Below are positions 22,395-32,129 of a DNA stretch of 64,000 nucleotides, piece by piece. Position numbers and translations under genes: made by a program. This stretch comes from Pseudomonadota bacterium (GTDB taxonomy: Bacteria > Pseudomonadota > Gammaproteobacteria > Steroidobacterales > JBCBZW01), in assembly GCA_039815145.1 (NCBI GenBank), contig JBCBZW010000019.1, positions 1 through 64,000 on the forward strand, written 5' to 3'. How positions within the stretch are numbered: the first letter of the stretch is position 1; each line of letters opens with the position of its first letter. The notes under the pieces were generated by a model. The model was not told the DNA's origin and searched no databases. It saw nothing but the letters and a program-made list of their open reading frames with translations.

Positions 22395-25325
22395 ATGTTT
22401 CGCCAGATCTTCGGCTCCAAACTTCAAAGCCCCGACCCGGAGCTGCGCCTGCAGGCCATCGATGAGATCGGCGCCGCCGATCCCCGCTTGCAGGAGCTTG
22501 CCCTCGGTGATGAGGACGGGACCGTGCGTAAGGCTGCCCTTCGCAAGCTGGAGGCACTGGAGGCATTGAGTCAGGCCGCGCAGTCGGACGCCGACGCCGA
22601 GGCGCGCGAGTGTGCCAGGCAGCGGCTCGTGGAGGTAATCGCTACGCCGGCCGCCTCCGACGAGGTTCGCGCCGAACGCGAAGCCTGCCTGTCCCGCTTC
22701 GCGGGGGATCAGAGCGTCGTGGAAGGGGTACTGACGCAGGCGAGCGACAGCGCGCTTCGAAGCGCGGCCTTGGGGCTCGTGAGCAACCAGGCGCTACTGG
22801 CTAAGGTGGCGGCGAGCGATCCCGCAGGTCAGCTTCGTAGCGCCGCCCTGGAGCGCGTCGAGGAGGAGTCCCTCCTGGAGGAGATCGCTCGCTCGGCCCG
22901 CAATCGGGACAAGGGCGTGGCGCGCCTGGCACGGGAACGCGCCGATGGGGCACGCATCGCTCGGGAGCGTGCCGAGGAGGCGGACCGCCTGTGCTCGGAG
23001 ATCGACCGTCTCGCCGAGTCGGCGCTGGACGCGATCGACACGGCGGCCTACGTCAAGCTGGATCAGGAGTGGGAGCAGTGGGCCGGCGGTGATGCCGATG
23101 ACTTTGCCGAGGCCAGGTCGCGCTACGCGGTGGCCCGCGAGCGCATCCAGGCCCGGCTGACGGGTCGCTCCGAGGCGCGCCGGCGAGGGGACGAGATCCT
23201 CGCCCTGATCGAGCGCGAGCTTGCTGCCGATAGCGGTGGCGCGGATCTCGCAGGGTTGCGCGCGGAGTGGTCCGCCCTGACCGATGCTGCTGGCCCAGAC
23301 TACGGCCTCGACGCCTTCGAGGAGGTAGCCGGGCGCCTCGAGGCGATGCGCTCGCGCCGTGCGGAAGATCAGCGCCGGGTGACGGCGCTCGAGGCATGGC
23401 TCGAGGAACGCGAGGGGCAAGAGGGGACCGTCGCTGATGAGTCCCTCAACAGCGCTTGGGAGAGCCTCGCCAAGCCCAGCGACGACTCGATGCTCAAATC
23501 ACTGCTCGCGCGCTTCCAGGCCCTGGGGGCGAGTACCGAAGGAGCTGTTGGCGCGAAAGCGGCAGGCGAAGCAACCGAACCTAGCGAGAACGATAGCAAG
23601 GGTGACGATAAGGGGGAAGGTGCTAAGCCCGCACTGGACCCGGCCGAGCTCGCGAAGCGCCTGGAGCAACTCAACAAGCGCCTGGACGAGGCCGATGCTC
23701 ACATTGCGGCGGGCGACCTCAAGCCCGCCACGGCTGCCTTCGATGCGGCGCGGGTCATCGGTGAGCAGCTCGGCAAGGCGCGAGGCAACGCCGCGATTCG
23801 CACGGCGCGCGAGCGACTCGGCGCCACCGGCCCGAAGCTGAACGAACTGCGCTCGTGGCGCCGCTGGAGCACCGACCGGGCCCGCGAACGGTTGTGCGAC
23901 GAGGTCGAACAGCTGCTGAGCAGCGAGGGTCAGGACCCCGCGGCGCTGGCGCGTACGATCCGCGGCTACCGCGAGAGTTGGAAGAAGCTGGACAAGGCCG
24001 AAGGCGGTGCGGCGAAGGCGCTATGGGAGCGTTTCAACACCGCCTGCACCAAGGCCTACGAACCCTGCCGCAAGCACTTCGCCGCCGAGGCGGACCAACG
24101 CAACGAGAACCTCGCGCGCAAGGTCGCGCTCGTGGAGCACCTCGAAGCGTTGGCGGCCGAGACGGACTGGGAGGGCGAGGTGGACTGGCGCGGCCTCGAC
24201 AAGTCGATGGGACAGTTCCGCCGCGACTGGCGTGCCGTCGGCCCTGTCAACCGACGCGACAACAAGCCCCTGATGGAGCGTCACGATAAGGTGCGAGCCA
24301 TTTTCGATGGGCGCCTCATTCCCGTGCGCGAGGAGGATCTCGAGCGACGTCGTCAGGTGGTGAGAGATCTGGCGGAATTGGCCGAGCGCGATGATCTGCG
24401 CGGCGCGGCCGATCAGGCCAAGCGTGCTCAGGCGGAGTGGACGCCGCGCGTACGCGGACCGCGCAAGGTGGAACAAGCGCTGTGGACCGATTTTCGTGCG
24501 GCGTGCGATCGCATCTTCGAGCGCCTGCGCGAGCAGCGCGAGGTGGCGCAGGGCGCGCGTGACGGTTCGCTCAAGTGTGCGCAGGAGGCCTGTGAACGAA
24601 TCGATAAGGTTGCCGCGGAACTCGGTGCCCTCGGGTTCCGAGCCGAAGATCGTGCGCGGGAGGACGAGCTCGTGCGGGCCTACAGCGAGGCGCGCAGCGC
24701 CTACGCCGATGCGGGTGAGGTGCCACGGGCGAAGGAAGGGGCGCTGAAGTCCCGCTATCGCAAGGCCTGCGACAGCTTCGATACCGCCCGACGCCAACGT
24801 CGCGATGCACGCCAGCTGCAGGGGCTCAGCGCCCTGGCCGATCGCGCTGCGCTGGCTGGGGAGCTCGAGCAGGCCGTACTCGACGACGCTGCGGATCTCG
24901 CCCAGCTAGCGGAAACGGTGAGCGGCCGTTGGGACGCCTTGGAGCGCATCACCGACAAGGGCCTGGAAGCGGTGGCCGCGCGCTACGAACGCGCCTTGGC
25001 CAGCGCCGGCGGGGACGCGGCAGCGACGCAGAACCTGAGGGACTCGGTCGCCGAGAATCTACGCGAGCGCGAGCAACTGTGCCTCGAGCTGGAGATCGCC
25101 ACCGGCGTCGACTCGCCCGCGCACCTGAAGGCGCAGCGCATGGCGTTCCAGATCGACCGTCTGCAGGCGTCGATGAGTGGCACGGAGAAACCGTCCAGCG
25201 CCCAGATCGAGGGCATGTTGCGTCGTTGGCATTCGCTGGGTGCGGTCAGCGTGGAGCATCGCGAGGGCTTGGAGGCCCGCTTCCAACGGGTGAGTGCGGC
25301 AGCCCTCGGCGCGAAGCGGCGCTGA
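22395..25325 (+). CDS. Large DUF349 repeat protein
   Basis: This 976-residue, highly charged helical protein is made mostly of DUF349 repeats, for example WKKLDKAEGGAAKALWERFNTACTKAY and FRRDWRAVGPVNRRDNKPLMERHDKVRAIFD. Each repeat has the W..iG.v....eLw.rF...cd.if pattern. The first ~200 residues resemble HEAT-like repeats. Residues 385-420 are an acidic low-complexity linker. No enzymatic motif is visible; it is probably a cytosolic scaffold or nucleic-acid-associated coiled protein of unknown function. A TATACT -10-like hexamer lies at 22332-22337 without a convincing -35. Confidence 0.9.
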   Translation: MFRQIFGSKLQSPDPELRLQAIDEIGAADPRLQELALGDEDGTVRKAALRKLEALEALSQAAQSDADAEARECARQRLVEVIATPAASDEVRAEREACLSRFAGDQSVVEGVLTQASDSALRSAALGLVSNQALLAKVAASDPAGQLRSAALERVEEESLLEEIARSARNRDKGVARLARERADGARIARERAEEADRLCSEIDRLAESALDAIDTAAYVKLDQEWEQWAGGDADDFAEARSRYAVARERIQARLTGRSEARRRGDEILALIERELAADSGGADLAGLRAEWSALTDAAGPDYGLDAFEEVAGRLEAMRSRRAEDQRRVTALEAWLEEREGQEGTVADESLNSAWESLAKPSDDSMLKSLLARFQALGASTEGAVGAKAAGEATEPSENDSKGDDKGEGAKPALDPAELAKRLEQLNKRLDEADAHIAAGDLKPATAAFDAARVIGEQLGKARGNAAIRTARERLGATGPKLNELRSWRRWSTDRARERLCDEVEQLLSSEGQDPAALARTIRGYRESWKKLDKAEGGAAKALWERFNTACTKAYEPCRKHFAAEADQRNENLARKVALVEHLEALAAETDWEGEVDWRGLDKSMGQFRRDWRAVGPVNRRDNKPLMERHDKVRAIFDGRLIPVREEDLERRRQVVRDLAELAERDDLRGAADQAKRAQAEWTPRVRGPRKVEQALWTDFRAACDRIFERLREQREVAQGARDGSLKCAQEACERIDKVAAELGALGFRAEDRAREDELVRAYSEARSAYADAGEVPRAKEGALKSRYRKACDSFDTARRQRRDARQLQGLSALADRAALAGELEQAVLDDAADLAQLAETVSGRWDALERITDKGLEAVAARYERALASAGGDAAATQNLRDSVAENLREREQLCLELEIATGVDSPAHLKAQRMAFQIDRLQASMSGTEKPSSAQIEGMLRRWHSLGAVSVEHREGLEARFQRVSAAALGAKRR

Positions 25326-25335
25326 GATCGATCGC

Positions 25336-26289
25336 CTACTGACCGGGGGTCGAGGTGGTCGGGTCTTTCTTGGCGTTGATGAATGCCAAGGGGTCGACCG
25401 CGCGACCGTCACGGTGCACCTCGAAGTGCAGGTGAGGGCCCGTCGCGCGGCCCGTCTGCCCCATCAGGGCGATTTGCTCACCGCGCTCGACCGTGGCGCC
25501 CACGGCGACCAGGTTCTTCTGGTTGTGCCCGTAGCGGGTGACCAGGCCCGCCCCGTGATTGATCTCCACCAGATTGCCGTAACCGTAGCGGGGTCCGGAG
25601 TAGACCACGACGCCCGACGCCACGGCCACGATCGGCGATCCCTCCCGGCCAGCGAAATCGATGCCGCGGTGATGCGCGCGGCGACCGGTGAAGGGGTCGT
25701 TGCGGCGACCGAAGAACGAGGAAATCCACCCCCGCGCCACGGGCATGCCTTCGGGCGTTGCCGCTTCCACCACGGCGCGCGACTGCAGTAAATCCGACAG
25801 GGCGGAGAGCTGGAGTTCTTGCTCGCCGGCGTCGCGAAGGGCGCCGGTGAGTTGATCTTGCAGGCCCGTGGACTCTTCCGGCGGCTCGAGCCACTCGATG
25901 GCCGGACCGCCCTGGGAGGGATTGTGGGCGAAGTCGAACTCCGCCGGGTCCAGCGCGGCCTGCTGCACGAGGCGGCTGCCGAGGGCGTCCAGGCGCAGCA
26001 TCCTCGCTTGCAGTTCGCCCAGATGGCGGGAAAACGCCTCGTGCTCGCCAGCGCGCAGCTCGCGCAGGTCATCGAGCTGCTCGTGCGCTTCCGAAAGGGA
26101 CAGGTGGAGCTGATGCTGGGTGCTGTTGAACCAGCGGGCCTGAGCCAGCATGCCGAAGGCGAAGGAAACCGCTAGGAGTCCGAGCATGAACGGACCGATC
26201 AGGCCCGTAAAGCGTAGCGCTTGCGCCGGCTCGCGTAGGTCGAACCGTCGGGTTCGCGCCCCGCGGGCGGTGACCAGCATCACTTTCAT
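25336..26289 (-). CDS. Membrane-anchored M23 metallopeptidase
   Basis: A 317-residue protein with an N-terminal transmembrane helix (about residues 30-50), a periplasmic coiled coil (QHQLHLSLSEAHEQLDDLRELRA) and a C-terminal M23 domain. Zinc ligands are HHRGIDFAG, RYGHNQ and GPHLHFEV, all intact. ATG 26289 follows GGAGAGCG; the longer frame upstream lacks a ribosome site. Such proteins are division- or elongation-associated murein DD-endopeptidases. It converges with the DUF349 gene 10 bp away. Confidence 0.92.
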   Translation of the reverse strand: MKVMLVTARGARTRRFDLREPAQALRFTGLIGPFMLGLLAVSFAFGMLAQARWFNSTQHQLHLSLSEAHEQLDDLRELRAGEHEAFSRHLGELQARMLRLDALGSRLVQQAALDPAEFDFAHNPSQGGPAIEWLEPPEESTGLQDQLTGALRDAGEQELQLSALSDLLQSRAVVEAATPEGMPVARGWISSFFGRRNDPFTGRRAHHRGIDFAGREGSPIVAVASGVVVYSGPRYGYGNLVEINHGAGLVTRYGHNQKNLVAVGATVERGEQIALMGQTGRATGPHLHFEVHRDGRAVDPLAFINAKKDPTTSTPGQ

Positions 26290-26475
26290 CCGTCGCTCTC
26301 CGCTCAAATCAAGGCAGTACCGTGGCCGCCATGGGGCGCAGGACTGCTCAAGTTTTAGCCTGTCACGGAGCCGCCCCGGCAACGAGGAACCGGGTCGCGA
26401 AATCGAGCGGAATCAAGGGGAAACTGGAGGCGCGGTCACGAAACCGAGCCGATCGGAGGGGGCGGGGTGAACCCG

Positions 26476-26509
26476 AGAGCGCCGGTGTCGGCGGTGACGC
26501 CGGCGCTCT
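26476..26509 (-). terminator. Strong GC hairpin downstream of aceA
   Basis: Bases 26476-26489 and 26496-26509 form a 14-bp stem with a single G-U wobble and a six-base loop (core AGAGCGCCGG / CCGGCGCTCT). It starts 13 bases after the aceA stop on that gene's transcript. No T-run follows on either side, so it may pause polymerase or protect the mRNA 3' end rather than act as a classical intrinsic terminator. The rest of the 232-bp gap to the M23 gene shows nothing else. Confidence 0.6.
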
Positions 26510-26521
26510 GCAGTGAAGCCC

Positions 26522-27823
26522 TCAGCTGGCCGTCTTGAACTGCGCCTCTTCGGTGCTGCCGGCCAGTGCGGTGGTGGAGGAGGTGCCCGAGGTCACTACC
26601 GTCTGCACGGCGTCGAAGTAGCCGGTGCCGACGAAGGACTGGTGCTTGGTGGCGCGGAACCCGTTCTCCTCTTGCGCGAATTCACGCTGCTGCATCTGGG
26701 AGTAGGCGTACATACCGTCCTTCGCGTAGGCCTTGCTGAGCTCGAACATGCCGAGGTTCAGGTTATGCCAGCCAGCGAGGGTGATGAACTGGAACTTGTA
26801 GCCCATGCGGCCCAGTTCCTCGCGGAAGGTGCGCATGGTGTCGTCGTCGAGGTTCTTCTTCCAGTTGAAGGACGGCGAGCAGTTGTAGGCCAGCAGCTGA
26901 TCGGGGTATTCGGCGTGGATCGCGTCCGCGAAGCGACGGGCCTGTTCGAGATCGGGCTTGGAGGTCTCACACCAGATCAGGTCGGCGTAGGGGGCGTAGG
27001 CGAGACCGCGTGCGATCGCCTGATCCATGCCGTTGTTGACGTTGAAGAACCCTTCGTGGGTGCGTCCACCGGACAGGAACGGCTTGTCGCGATCGTCGAC
27101 GTCGGAGGTGAGCAGGTTGGCGGCGTCGGCATCCGTGCGCGCGATCACCAGCGTGGGGACTCCCATCACATCCGTCGCCAGGCGCGCTGCGACCAACTTG
27201 TTGATCGCCTCCTGGGTCGGCACCAGTACCTTGCCGCCGAGGTGACCGCACTTCTTCGCCGAGGAGAGCTGGTCCTCGAAGTGCACGCCCGCGACGCCTG
27301 CTTTGATCATCGCTTTCATCAGCTCGAAGGCATTCAGGTTGCCCCCGAAGCCGGCCTCAGCGTCGGCCACGATCGGCACCAGCCAGTCCACGGAGCTGTC
27401 GCCGTTGAGGGCGTAGATCTCGTCGGTGCGCAGGAGAGCGTTGTTGATGCGCTCCACCATCTTCGGCACGGAATCCACGGGGTAGAGGCTCTGGTCCGGG
27501 TAGACCTCACCAGCGCTGTTGCCGTCGCCGGCCACCTGCCAGCCGGAGCAGTAGATGGCGCGGAGCCCGGCCTGCACCTCTTGAATCGCCTGGTTGCCGG
27601 TCATCGCCCCGAGGCCGCAAAGGGGCTGTTCCTCGTGAATCTGCTGCCACATCTTCTCAGCGCCCAGGCGTGAGAGGGTGTACTCGATCTGCACGTGGCC
27701 GCGCAGCTTGACGACGTCCTCGGCGCTGTAGGGGCGCTCAACATTCTTCCAGCGAGGGTTGTCGCGCCATTCGGCTTCGAGTTGGCGAATTTGCTCATCA
27801 CGGGAGGGGGTGGGGTTGGTCAT
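26522..27823 (-). CDS. aceA: Isocitrate lyase
   Basis: This 433-residue enzyme splits isocitrate to glyoxylate and succinate in the glyoxylate shunt. The catalytic signature KKCGHLGGK is present with Cys192, and [15 protein letters not shown] and the late [17 protein letters not shown] are classical. Length matches the short (E. coli-like) class. Malate synthase is not in the window. It is divergent from an XRE-type regulator known in other bacteria to control acetate and propionate metabolism. It would serve growth on the acetyl-CoA produced by acs and the phenylacetate pathway. Confidence 0.97.
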   Translation of the reverse strand: MTNPTPSRDEQIRQLEAEWRDNPRWKNVERPYSAEDVVKLRGHVQIEYTLSRLGAEKMWQQIHEEQPLCGLGAMTGNQAIQEVQAGLRAIYCSGWQVAGDGNSAGEVYPDQSLYPVDSVPKMVERINNALLRTDEIYALNGDSSVDWLVPIVADAEAGFGGNLNAFELMKAMIKAGVAGVHFEDQLSSAKKCGHLGGKVLVPTQEAINKLVAARLATDVMGVPTLVIARTDADAANLLTSDVDDRDKPFLSGGRTHEGFFNVNNGMDQAIARGLAYAPYADLIWCETSKPDLEQARRFADAIHAEYPDQLLAYNCSPSFNWKKNLDDDTMRTFREELGRMGYKFQFITLAGWHNLNLGMFELSKAYAKDGMYAYSQMQQREFAQEENGFRATKHQSFVGTGYFDAVQTVVTSGTSSTTALAGSTEEAQFKTAS

Positions 27824-27959
27824 AGGACATCGGCTCCGGGAGGGGTTCTGTAGGACCAGCAGGACTCATTCATCGCGTCGATCCGAGCGCCCGACGGTCG
27901 AAGCACGCAGCGGGGCACGGAAACATCAAGCGTCACCTTACCGCTGTCTTTCCGAAAAC

Positions 27960-27986
27960 TTCACAATGAAAATTTCACAGTGTAAA
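27960..27986. promoter_or_regulatory. Tandem TTCACA boxes between aceA and its putative regulator
   Basis: TTCACAATGAA (27960-27970) and TTCACAGTGTAAA (27974-27986) are two related, partly palindromic boxes spaced 14 bp apart in an AT-rich island. They lie in the 257-bp divergent region, about 95 bp before the regulator start. They are good candidates for the operator of the divergent regulator. The remainder of the gap shows no clear feature. Confidence 0.5.
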
Positions 27987-28080
27987 TTTAACTACAGGAT
28001 GCTCAACGCTACGAATGGCTGACCCCAGCGATGCTTATGCTGGCTGTGACGCCGGTCCACCTACTTGATCGGATTTAACG

Positions 28081-29673
28081 ATGTCGACGCTACTCAGACG
28101 CGCGCATTTTTTGGGCGCCAAGCTACGGACCCTGCGCAAGCGGCACACCTGGACCCTGGAAGAGGTGTCCACGCGCTGTTCCCGCCTGGATCCCAGCAAC
28201 GCCCCCTCCGTGTCCTACCTGAGCATGATCGAAACCGGCAAACGGGTACCGTCCCGGGCGCTGCTCGATCTGCTGGCGGACGTTTTCCAAAAGCCCGCCG
28301 CTTGGTTCCTGGATGAGTCCGAGACAGCAGGCGAAGCGACCACGGGCGCGCCGGCGCTCGGCAGCGGTGCCAGCGATGTCCTGACGAGCTTCAGCCTCGA
28401 ACCCCGCGCTCTGTTCTCGGAGGGACAACTCGAGCACGCCATTCCGGAACTGCTGAGCCAAACCGGCACCACAGGCTATCAGTTCGCTCAGCTACTGATT
28501 CGCACCTTCCAGGAAGCACGGCACAACAGCCTGCCCGACCTGGAACGTGCGGCAGAGGCGGTGGGGGGCAAACGCTTCCCCTTGCAGACGGACGATCTGT
28601 TCGCGCTGGCAGATCAGGTCGGCTTACGGATTCGCTGGTTCGATCGCTCACCCTTCGAGACAGGCAGCCAAGAGCAGGGGGCCGCCCACCATGCGTTGGT
28701 GCGCTCGTTCTTCGATCCCCCGAATACGATCTATCTCAACCGCCAACTCGAACGCGCCCCGGCGCGCGTAAAGTACGATGTGGCTACGCACATCGGACAC
28801 AAGGTGCTGCACGGTGGCGATGGCAAGCGTTCCTTTCACACCACTGGTGGCTGGGGCGGCGGCTCGGCGCTGCAGGACGCCTACGGGATCGCTTCGCAAG
28901 AGGTGCTGTTCGCCTGGCGAGACTTCGAGTGTGGCTTCTTCGCGGACGCGCTCCTGTGCCCGCGCACGGCCTACCGCGACTTCCTTCTGCGTCATGAGTA
29001 CGACATGCAAGTGGGGGTGGAGCGCCTGGATCTCACCCTGTCTGTGCTGATGCGTCGCGCCACCGCCGTCTCGCCCTATCAACACTGGCACTACCTCGAT
29101 GCCTACGATGAGGGTCAGTTGCGCCATGTGTACCGAGGCAACGGCATCGCCTTGCCCTGGGGCAACATGCGCATGGTGCTCAACCCCTGTCGCCAGTGGG
29201 CGGTGTTTCGCGTGATTCGGTCGGCGGACCGAACACCCTTTGCACAGATCAGCATCATGGAGCACGAGGGGCGACGCAGCCTCTACGCCTGCGAGACCCA
29301 CCAGTCGCAAGACGCCGCGGGCAATCGCCACGTGATCTGCATGGGGGTCGATTTGGGCCCGGCGCTGCAGACGCAGGATGGGGATGCGGAGTCGGTGATT
29401 TCGAGTATCGCCGAGGCGTGCCATGCCGCCGGCGGCGAGGCGCCCGTGCCCGACGAGGCGGCTGACCAGTTGGCGCGGGCGGCACGCGTGCTCAACATCG
29501 GCTGGGTGCGCCATGGCCTGCGGCGGCCGGCCAATGTGATTTGCGCGAGGAATAGCCATTGCCCGCGGAGCGCTCCGTGCCAGGGCAATCGCGCGCCGCA
29601 ACCGCGTCCGTTGCTGGAGCGCGTTCGCGAGGAGATCCTGAGCGAAGTACATGCTCAACAGGTGGACGGGTAA
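28081..29673 (+). CDS. XRE/IrrE-like short-chain fatty acid metabolism regulator (RamB/ScfR type)
   Basis: A 530-residue regulator. Residues 11-75 are an XRE helix-turn-helix (LGAKLRTLRKRHTWTLEEVS ... SYLSMIETGKRVPSRALLDLLADVF). The middle resembles the IrrE N-terminal-like domain but no HExxH is evident (THIGHKVLHGG). The C-terminal half is DUF2083-like, ending in a Cys-containing region (NVICARNSHCPRSAPCQ). Proteins of this design (RamB, MccR, ScfR) regulate glyoxylate and methylcitrate genes. Divergence from aceA fits that role. The 194 bp after it contain only a small GAGGT/ACCTC hairpin at 29821-29834. Confidence 0.88.
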   Translation: MSTLLRRAHFLGAKLRTLRKRHTWTLEEVSTRCSRLDPSNAPSVSYLSMIETGKRVPSRALLDLLADVFQKPAAWFLDESETAGEATTGAPALGSGASDVLTSFSLEPRALFSEGQLEHAIPELLSQTGTTGYQFAQLLIRTFQEARHNSLPDLERAAEAVGGKRFPLQTDDLFALADQVGLRIRWFDRSPFETGSQEQGAAHHALVRSFFDPPNTIYLNRQLERAPARVKYDVATHIGHKVLHGGDGKRSFHTTGGWGGGSALQDAYGIASQEVLFAWRDFECGFFADALLCPRTAYRDFLLRHEYDMQVGVERLDLTLSVLMRRATAVSPYQHWHYLDAYDEGQLRHVYRGNGIALPWGNMRMVLNPCRQWAVFRVIRSADRTPFAQISIMEHEGRRSLYACETHQSQDAAGNRHVICMGVDLGPALQTQDGDAESVISSIAEACHAAGGEAPVPDEAADQLARAARVLNIGWVRHGLRRPANVICARNSHCPRSAPCQGNRAPQPRPLLERVREEILSEVHAQQVDG

Positions 29674-29867
29674 GCCATCCCCAGTGAGCAGATCCGATAG
29701 GTTCGCGGCACAGCGGCGCAATAGAAGTCGTCTAATCGCGCTCGTGTAACCGCTCGCCGCAACCAACCGCAGCAGCGATGCAAGCGGGAGGCGCCTGCGG
29801 CATACTGGGCGGGCGCAAGCGAGGTCGTCACCTCAGCAGTCAGTAGCAGCCCCGGGGGGAAGCGGTC

Positions 29868-30332
29868 ATGACGATTCAGCAACACGCGGTTCGATTCCTG
29901 GTGCTGTGCATGCTCGGTGCGAGCGGCACACTCGCCGCAGCAACAGCGGCGGAGGGCTGTGCTGCGGAGCGCGGCAACGAGTGTTCCGAGGAGGCACAGG
30001 CGGCAGCTGAGACGTCCGCGGGTAGCGGGGACGCTGCCGTGCCAGGCGAGGCCGATGGTGCCGCGGCTTACTCTTGGGAAGACCTTGTGGAGCTTGTGCC
30101 TGAGCTTCGCGACTACAAACTGTCCTATCAGGGCGATGCTGGGGGGGAGGGCGAGGACAACTACCTCGTGTGCCGCAAATTCAAGGTGACGGGCACCCAC
30201 ATCCCGAAGCGGCGCTGCGCCCCACTTCTGCAGTTCATGGCCTACAAGCTGGCGCAACGACGACGCGCGGAAGCCACCAGAGTGAACATCCTATTGCTCC
30301 CGAGTAAGCCACCGCCGGTAATCCTCCAGTAG
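29868..30332 (+). CDS. Hypothetical secreted protein
   Basis: This 154-residue protein has a signal peptide (HAVRFLVLCMLGASGTLAAATAA), then an acidic low-complexity stretch, and a small C-terminal block YLVCRKFKVTGTHIPKRRC. That block matches a pattern (vC....vtGs.ip...C) I have seen in uncharacterised short gammaproteobacterial periplasmic proteins. The paired Cys may form a disulfide. ATG 29868 follows GGGGGGAAGCGG. Function unknown. Confidence 0.65.
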   Translation: MTIQQHAVRFLVLCMLGASGTLAAATAAEGCAAERGNECSEEAQAAAETSAGSGDAAVPGEADGAAAYSWEDLVELVPELRDYKLSYQGDAGGEGEDNYLVCRKFKVTGTHIPKRRCAPLLQFMAYKLAQRRRAEATRVNILLLPSKPPPVILQ

Positions 30333-30382
30333 GCGGCGCCCCCCGCATCGCCCGGTGACCCTCCCGGCAGGGCGAATCTGGT

Positions 30383-30397
30383 CGCGGGCGTCCCGCG
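30383..30397. terminator. Short GC hairpin in the gap before the gtrA-like gene
   Basis: CGCGGG-CGT-CCCGCG is a perfect six-base-pair stem with a three-base loop, 50 bp after the stop of the secreted-protein gene. No T-run follows, so a terminator role is only possible. The rest of the 210-bp gap shows nothing distinct. Confidence 0.3.
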
Positions 30398-30542
30398 CCT
30401 GAACGGCGGCGTTTCGATCGTCCTGCCTTGAGCAGAGCGGACGCTACAGTGGTAGCATCCCGACCCCAAGTGGGTGTAAGCGACGGACATAACAACGATT
30501 TCCAGTCGCCGCCCGAGATCCCCACGGGCCAGGACGCGCAGA

Positions 30543-30968
30543 TTGGACGGCGATACCGCACACAACGTACCCAGCGAGCTGTCGCGCCTGCGACGCTTCA
30601 CCGCGATCGGCATCTTCAACACCGGCGTGGACCTGGCGGTCTTCTCTTTACTGCGGCTGGTGTTGGAATCCCCCTTGTTGGTGGCGAACTCCGCGGGCTT
30701 CAGCTGTGCCGTTACCACCGGCTTCTTCCTGAACCGGCGCTGGACCTTCGCCGATCGCCGCCACCACCACCCGATGGCGCGTCAGTACCTGGTGTTCCTG
30801 GTCTTGGCGATCGGCGGGCTGACCGTGTCCAACGCGGTCGTCTGGTGGTTGTCGCAGAGCATTCCGGACATGACGGCCAAGCTGGCGTCCTTCGTGTTCA
30901 TCTTCGCCTGGAACTACACCACCTCGCGACTGATCGTCTTCCGGCGCAATCCTGACTTCTGCGCCTAG
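30543..30968 (+). CDS. GtrA family membrane protein
   Basis: A 141-residue protein with four transmembrane helices and the GtrA signature: FTAIGIFNTGVDLAVFSLL, FFLNRRWTF and FAWNYTTSRLIVF. GtrA proteins assist transfer or flipping of lipid-linked sugars in cell-surface glycosylation. The only usable start in frame is TTG 30543, because conserved sequence begins soon after and no ATG or GTG lies upstream. No partner glucosyltransferase is adjacent. Confidence 0.82.
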   Translation: MDGDTAHNVPSELSRLRRFTAIGIFNTGVDLAVFSLLRLVLESPLLVANSAGFSCAVTTGFFLNRRWTFADRRHHHPMARQYLVFLVLAIGGLTVSNAVVWWLSQSIPDMTAKLASFVFIFAWNYTTSRLIVFRRNPDFCA

Positions 30969-31101
30969 TTGCCAAGCGGCTCACTAGCGCGACCTGAAGG
31001 CGCCCTCGACCCCGCAGCACGCAAGAATCGGACAGCGTTGCCCGCAATGCACCGGTACGCTGCGCCGTGGTGAGAGACGCCGGGGGAGGAGGGCAACCGT
31101 C

Positions 31102-32040
31102 GTGAGTAGCGCAGCAATTCGACCGATGACCCCACGCGAGTGGGCGATGCTCCTGGCCCTGTCGGTGCTGTGGGGCGGGTCGTACTTCTTCATCGAGCTC
31201 GCCGTCACTGCCTTGCCGCCTATGACCGTTGTGGCCGCACGCTTGGTGCTGGCGGCGATGATCTTGCTCCTGGCGCTACGCGTGGCGGGGCTGCGTCTCC
31301 CGCGGGAGCCCGAACTCTGGGGGGCTCTCCTGTGCATGGGAGCGCTGAACAACGTGGTGCCCTTCACCCTGATCGTCTGGGGGCAGACGCACATCACTAG
31401 CGGCCTCGCTTCGATCCTCAACGGTACGGCGCCGCTCTTCACGGTGGTGATCGCCCACGCGGTCACCTCAGATGAGAAGCTCACGGCCTCGAGGTTGGTG
31501 GGCGTGCTACTGGGGCTGGTAGGCGTGGCCGAGATGGTGGGCGTGTCGTCCCTGCGCTCCCTCGGGGTGACCAACCTCGCCCAGCTGGCCGTGTTAGGGG
31601 CGGCCCTCTCCTACGCTTGTGCCGGCATCTACGGCCGTCGCTTCAAGGCGGCGGGTATCGGTCCGCTGGCCACCGCCACCGGGCAGGTGATCGCGTCCAG
31701 CCTGGTCATGGTGCCCCTGGCGTTGGTGGTGGATCAGCCCTGGTCCCTGCCTTGGCCGGTACCGCTCACAGCCCTCGGGGCCGTGGTCGCCCTCGCCGTG
31801 CTGTCCACGGCGCTCGCCTACATTCTGTACTTCCGAATTCTGGCGACGGCGGGGCCGACCAACCTGATCCTCGTGACCTTCCTGATCCCAGTCACTGCCA
31901 TCGTCCTGGGTGTCGCGATCCTGGGCGAGCACCTGTACCGCCGGGAAGTGCTCGGCATGCTACTGATCGGCGGAGGATTGGCGGCCATCGACGGACGGCC
32001 GCTGCGCTGGGTGCAGCAGGGGCTGCTGGCGAGACGGTGA
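31102..32040 (+). CDS. EamA/DMT family transporter
   Basis: This 312-residue protein has ten predicted membrane helices as two EamA repeats. The first begins LALSVLWGGSYFFIELAV, and the second LAQLAVLGAALSYACAGIYGRR. The end of each repeat has the usual PLFTVVIAH or LIPVTAIVLGVAILGEHL pattern. DMT proteins export small metabolites such as amino acids; the substrate is not deducible. The GTG start has a strong GGAGGAGGG eight bases upstream. Confidence 0.9.
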   Translation: MSSAAIRPMTPREWAMLLALSVLWGGSYFFIELAVTALPPMTVVAARLVLAAMILLLALRVAGLRLPREPELWGALLCMGALNNVVPFTLIVWGQTHITSGLASILNGTAPLFTVVIAHAVTSDEKLTASRLVGVLLGLVGVAEMVGVSSLRSLGVTNLAQLAVLGAALSYACAGIYGRRFKAAGIGPLATATGQVIASSLVMVPLALVVDQPWSLPWPVPLTALGAVVALAVLSTALAYILYFRILATAGPTNLILVTFLIPVTAIVLGVAILGEHLYRREVLGMLLIGGGLAAIDGRPLRWVQQGLLARR

Positions 32041-32129
32041 CGGACCGGGATGAAGGCCCCCCGTAGGACCGCCGCGCCGTTCCGTGTAAGCTGCGCGGCG
32101 AAATCAACTTACGCACGGAGAGCGCAGGG

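Noticed and set aside
26513-27673. Long open frame antisense to isocitrate lyase
   Set aside because: It mirrors aceA codon periodicity in a GC-rich gene and its translation resembles no protein; aceA is certain on the other strand. Similar antisense frames over cydA, acs, paaA and the hydrolase were rejected for the same reason.
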